7,944 bases of DNA from Acetobacteraceae bacterium (lineage in GTDB: Bacteria > Pseudomonadota > Alphaproteobacteria > Acetobacterales > Acetobacteraceae), in assembly GCA_947478535.1 (NCBI GenBank), contig CANJXD010000257.1, positions 1 through 7,944 of the forward strand, read 5' to 3'. The notes under the pieces were generated by a model. It did no database searches and had not been told where the DNA came from. It saw nothing but the letters and a program-made list of their open reading frames with translations. Of this stretch, positions 6,968 through 7,944 are shown in pieces. The first letter of the stretch is position 1, and the number at the start of each line of letters is the position of its first letter. A program made the position numbers and the translations under genes.

Positions 6968-7675
6968 ATGACCTGGTCCATCCTCGCGCGCTGTGCCGAG
7001 ACTGGCGCGCTCGGCGTCGCCGTCGCCAGCCGCTTCCTGGCCGTGGGTGCGCTATGCCCACGGCTTGAAGCCGGCGTCGGCGCCGCCTGCACCCAGGCGC
7101 TGATGAACCCTTTCATCGCCCCCGATGCGCTGGCCCGCCTGCGGGCCGGGGAAGCACCGGGGCCGGCGCTCGCCGCGCTGATCGCCGCCGATGCCGGGCG
7201 CGCCACGCGCCAGGCGCATGTGCTGGCCGCCGAGGGCAGCAGTGCTGCCCATACCGGGCAGGATTGCATTGGCTGGTGCGGCCATGTGGCGGCGCCGGAT
7301 GTCTCCGTCGCCGGCAACATGCTGGCGGGCGCCGCTGTCGTCGAAGCGACGCGGGATGCCTTTCTCGGCAGCGCAGGCGTCGGGCTGGCGGAACGGCTGA
7401 TGCGGGCGATGGAAGCCGGGGAAGCGGCGGGTGGCGACAAACGCGGCCGGCAATCCTGCGCGCTGCAGGTGGTCTCGACCAGCGGCTTCCCCGATCTCGA
7501 CCTGCGCGTCGATGACCACGCGGACCCGCTGGCGGAATTGCGGCGCATCTACCGCGTCTGGCACGGCTATACCCGGCATTTCCGGCGTTTCCTGGCGGAG
7601 CGGGACCATCCCGGCGTCTTCGACCGCGCGGTGATCCAGGCCGCCATCGCGCAAGCCCAGGCGGAGGAGGCGTAA
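6968..7675 (+). CDS. DUF1028 family protein, putative Ntn-hydrolase-like enzyme
   Basis: A 235-residue cytoplasmic protein with no signal peptide or membrane helix. The start TWSILAR, followed by [17 protein letters not shown] (about 13-29), [12 protein letters not shown] (37-48), [12 protein letters not shown] (95-106), VAGNMLAG (114-121), [11 protein letters not shown] (156-166) and [15 protein letters not shown] (177-191), is the DUF1028 pattern. The family is thought to have an N-terminal-nucleophile hydrolase-like fold; Thr2, exposed after Met removal, or Ser4 are candidate catalytic residues, but this is inference. The activity is not established. The ATG at 6968 matches the family N-terminus although the upstream ribosome site is weak. 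The stop codon overlaps the ATG of the next gene, a peptide-type ABC ATPase, as TAATG, so the two are probably co-translated. DUF1028 genes often sit beside peptide transporters, suggesting action on an imported peptide or amide. Confidence 0.88.
   Translation: MTWSILARCAETGALGVAVASRFLAVGALCPRLEAGVGAACTQALMNPFIAPDALARLRAGEAPGPALAALIAADAGRATRQAHVLAAEGSSAAHTGQDCIGWCGHVAAPDVSVAGNMLAGAAVVEATRDAFLGSAGVGLAERLMRAMEAGEAAGGDKRGRQSCALQVVSTSGFPDLDLRVDDHADPLAELRRIYRVWHGYTRHFRRFLAERDHPGVFDRAVIQAAIAQAQAEEA
7663..7670 (+). promoter_or_regulatory. Strong Shine-Dalgarno for the peptide-type ABC ATPase
   Basis: GGAGGAGG lies inside the last codons of the DUF1028 gene, 4 nt before the ATG at 7675. With the TAATG stop-start overlap it fixes the start of the downstream gene and indicates coupled translation. 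Confidence 0.65.
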
Positions 7676-7944
7676 TGGCCGGGCCGATCCTCGAACTGAC
7701 CGACGTCACCGTCACCTTCCCCACGGATCGCGGCCTGCTGCGGGCGGTGGATGGCATTTCCTTCGCCGTCCAGCCCGGCCGCACCACCGCCGTTGTCGGC
7801 GAAAGCGGCTGCGGCAAATCCGTCACCGCCCTGGCCATCATGGGGCTGCTGCCGTCGGGCGGGCGCATCGGTGGTTCCATCCGCCTCGCGGGGCGGGAGG
7901 TTTCGACGCTGACGCCGGAGGAATGGCGCGGCAAGCGCGGCGGC
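7675..7944 (+). CDS. Peptide/nickel-type ABC transporter ATP-binding protein (5' part)
   Basis: Only the first 90 codons are present; the gene continues past the window end. The reading frame stays open from the ATG at 7675 to the last base. It begins [16 protein letters not shown] and contains Walker A GESGCGKS (residues 42-49) followed by [11 protein letters not shown]. This is the arrangement of OppD/DppD/GsiA-type ATPases of dipeptide, oligopeptide, nickel or glutathione importers. The Q-loop, signature and Walker B are not yet reached, so whether it is a single OppD-like subunit or an OppD-OppF fusion, as in GsiA, cannot be told. With the overlapping DUF1028 gene it probably starts a peptide-uptake operon; binding protein and permeases would be expected outside the window. 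Confidence 0.88.
   Translation, partial: MAGPILELTDVTVTFPTDRGLLRAVDGISFAVQPGRTTAVVGESGCGKSVTALAIMGLLPSGGRIGGSIRLAGREVSTLTPEEWRGKRGG

Noticed and set aside
5299..7548. A 749-codon minus-strand open frame spanning the chemoreceptor and DUF1028 genes
   Set aside because: Its composition is Ala/Ser/Arg-biased low complexity, it crosses two well-supported genes and their gap, and it has no family resemblance. Stop codons are simply scarce at this GC content.

Overview
The window is very G+C-rich and densely coded, with every recognisable gene on the + strand. Gene content points to an alphaproteobacterium, plausibly a Rhodospirillales/Acetobacteraceae-type soil or water bacterium such as Roseomonas or a relative. 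The reasons are the amino-acid/amide-type (HAAT/Liv) ABC operon with a twin-arginine-type binding protein, a chemoreceptor with a C-terminal PilZ domain, and a DUF1028 gene leading into a peptide-type ABC transporter. The taxonomy is inferred from gene style and no marker gene is present.

Region 1 (54-4799) is a complete five-gene HAAT operon in the order livG, livF, substrate-binding protein, livH, livM. Spacing is tight: livG and livF overlap by 8 nt, and livH and livM are separated by 1 nt. A 12-bp GC stem-loop lies between the binding-protein gene and livH. The binding protein captures an unidentified ligand in the periplasm, LivH and LivM form the membrane channel, and LivG and LivF supply ATP hydrolysis.

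Region 2 (4800-6841) starts with a 62-nt gap containing a near-perfect 29-nt hairpin. The hairpin overlaps the Shine-Dalgarno of the next gene and ends 2 nt before its ATG. That gene encodes a methyl-accepting chemotaxis protein with a periplasmic helical sensor, HAMP, the signalling hairpin and a C-terminal PilZ domain, so it could couple chemotaxis to cyclic-di-GMP.

Region 3 (6842-7944) holds a 126-nt gap with a weak stem-loop and a DUF1028 gene. The DUF1028 stop overlaps the start of a truncated OppD/DppD-type ATPase gene, which runs off the window. This looks like the beginning of a peptide-uptake operon with a candidate hydrolase encoded first.

I see no RNA genes, CRISPR array, insertion sequence, phage or plasmid feature. 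I did not find an evidently new multi-gene system. The observations most worth checking are the RBS-occluding hairpin, the PilZ chemoreceptor and the DUF1028-transporter linkage.
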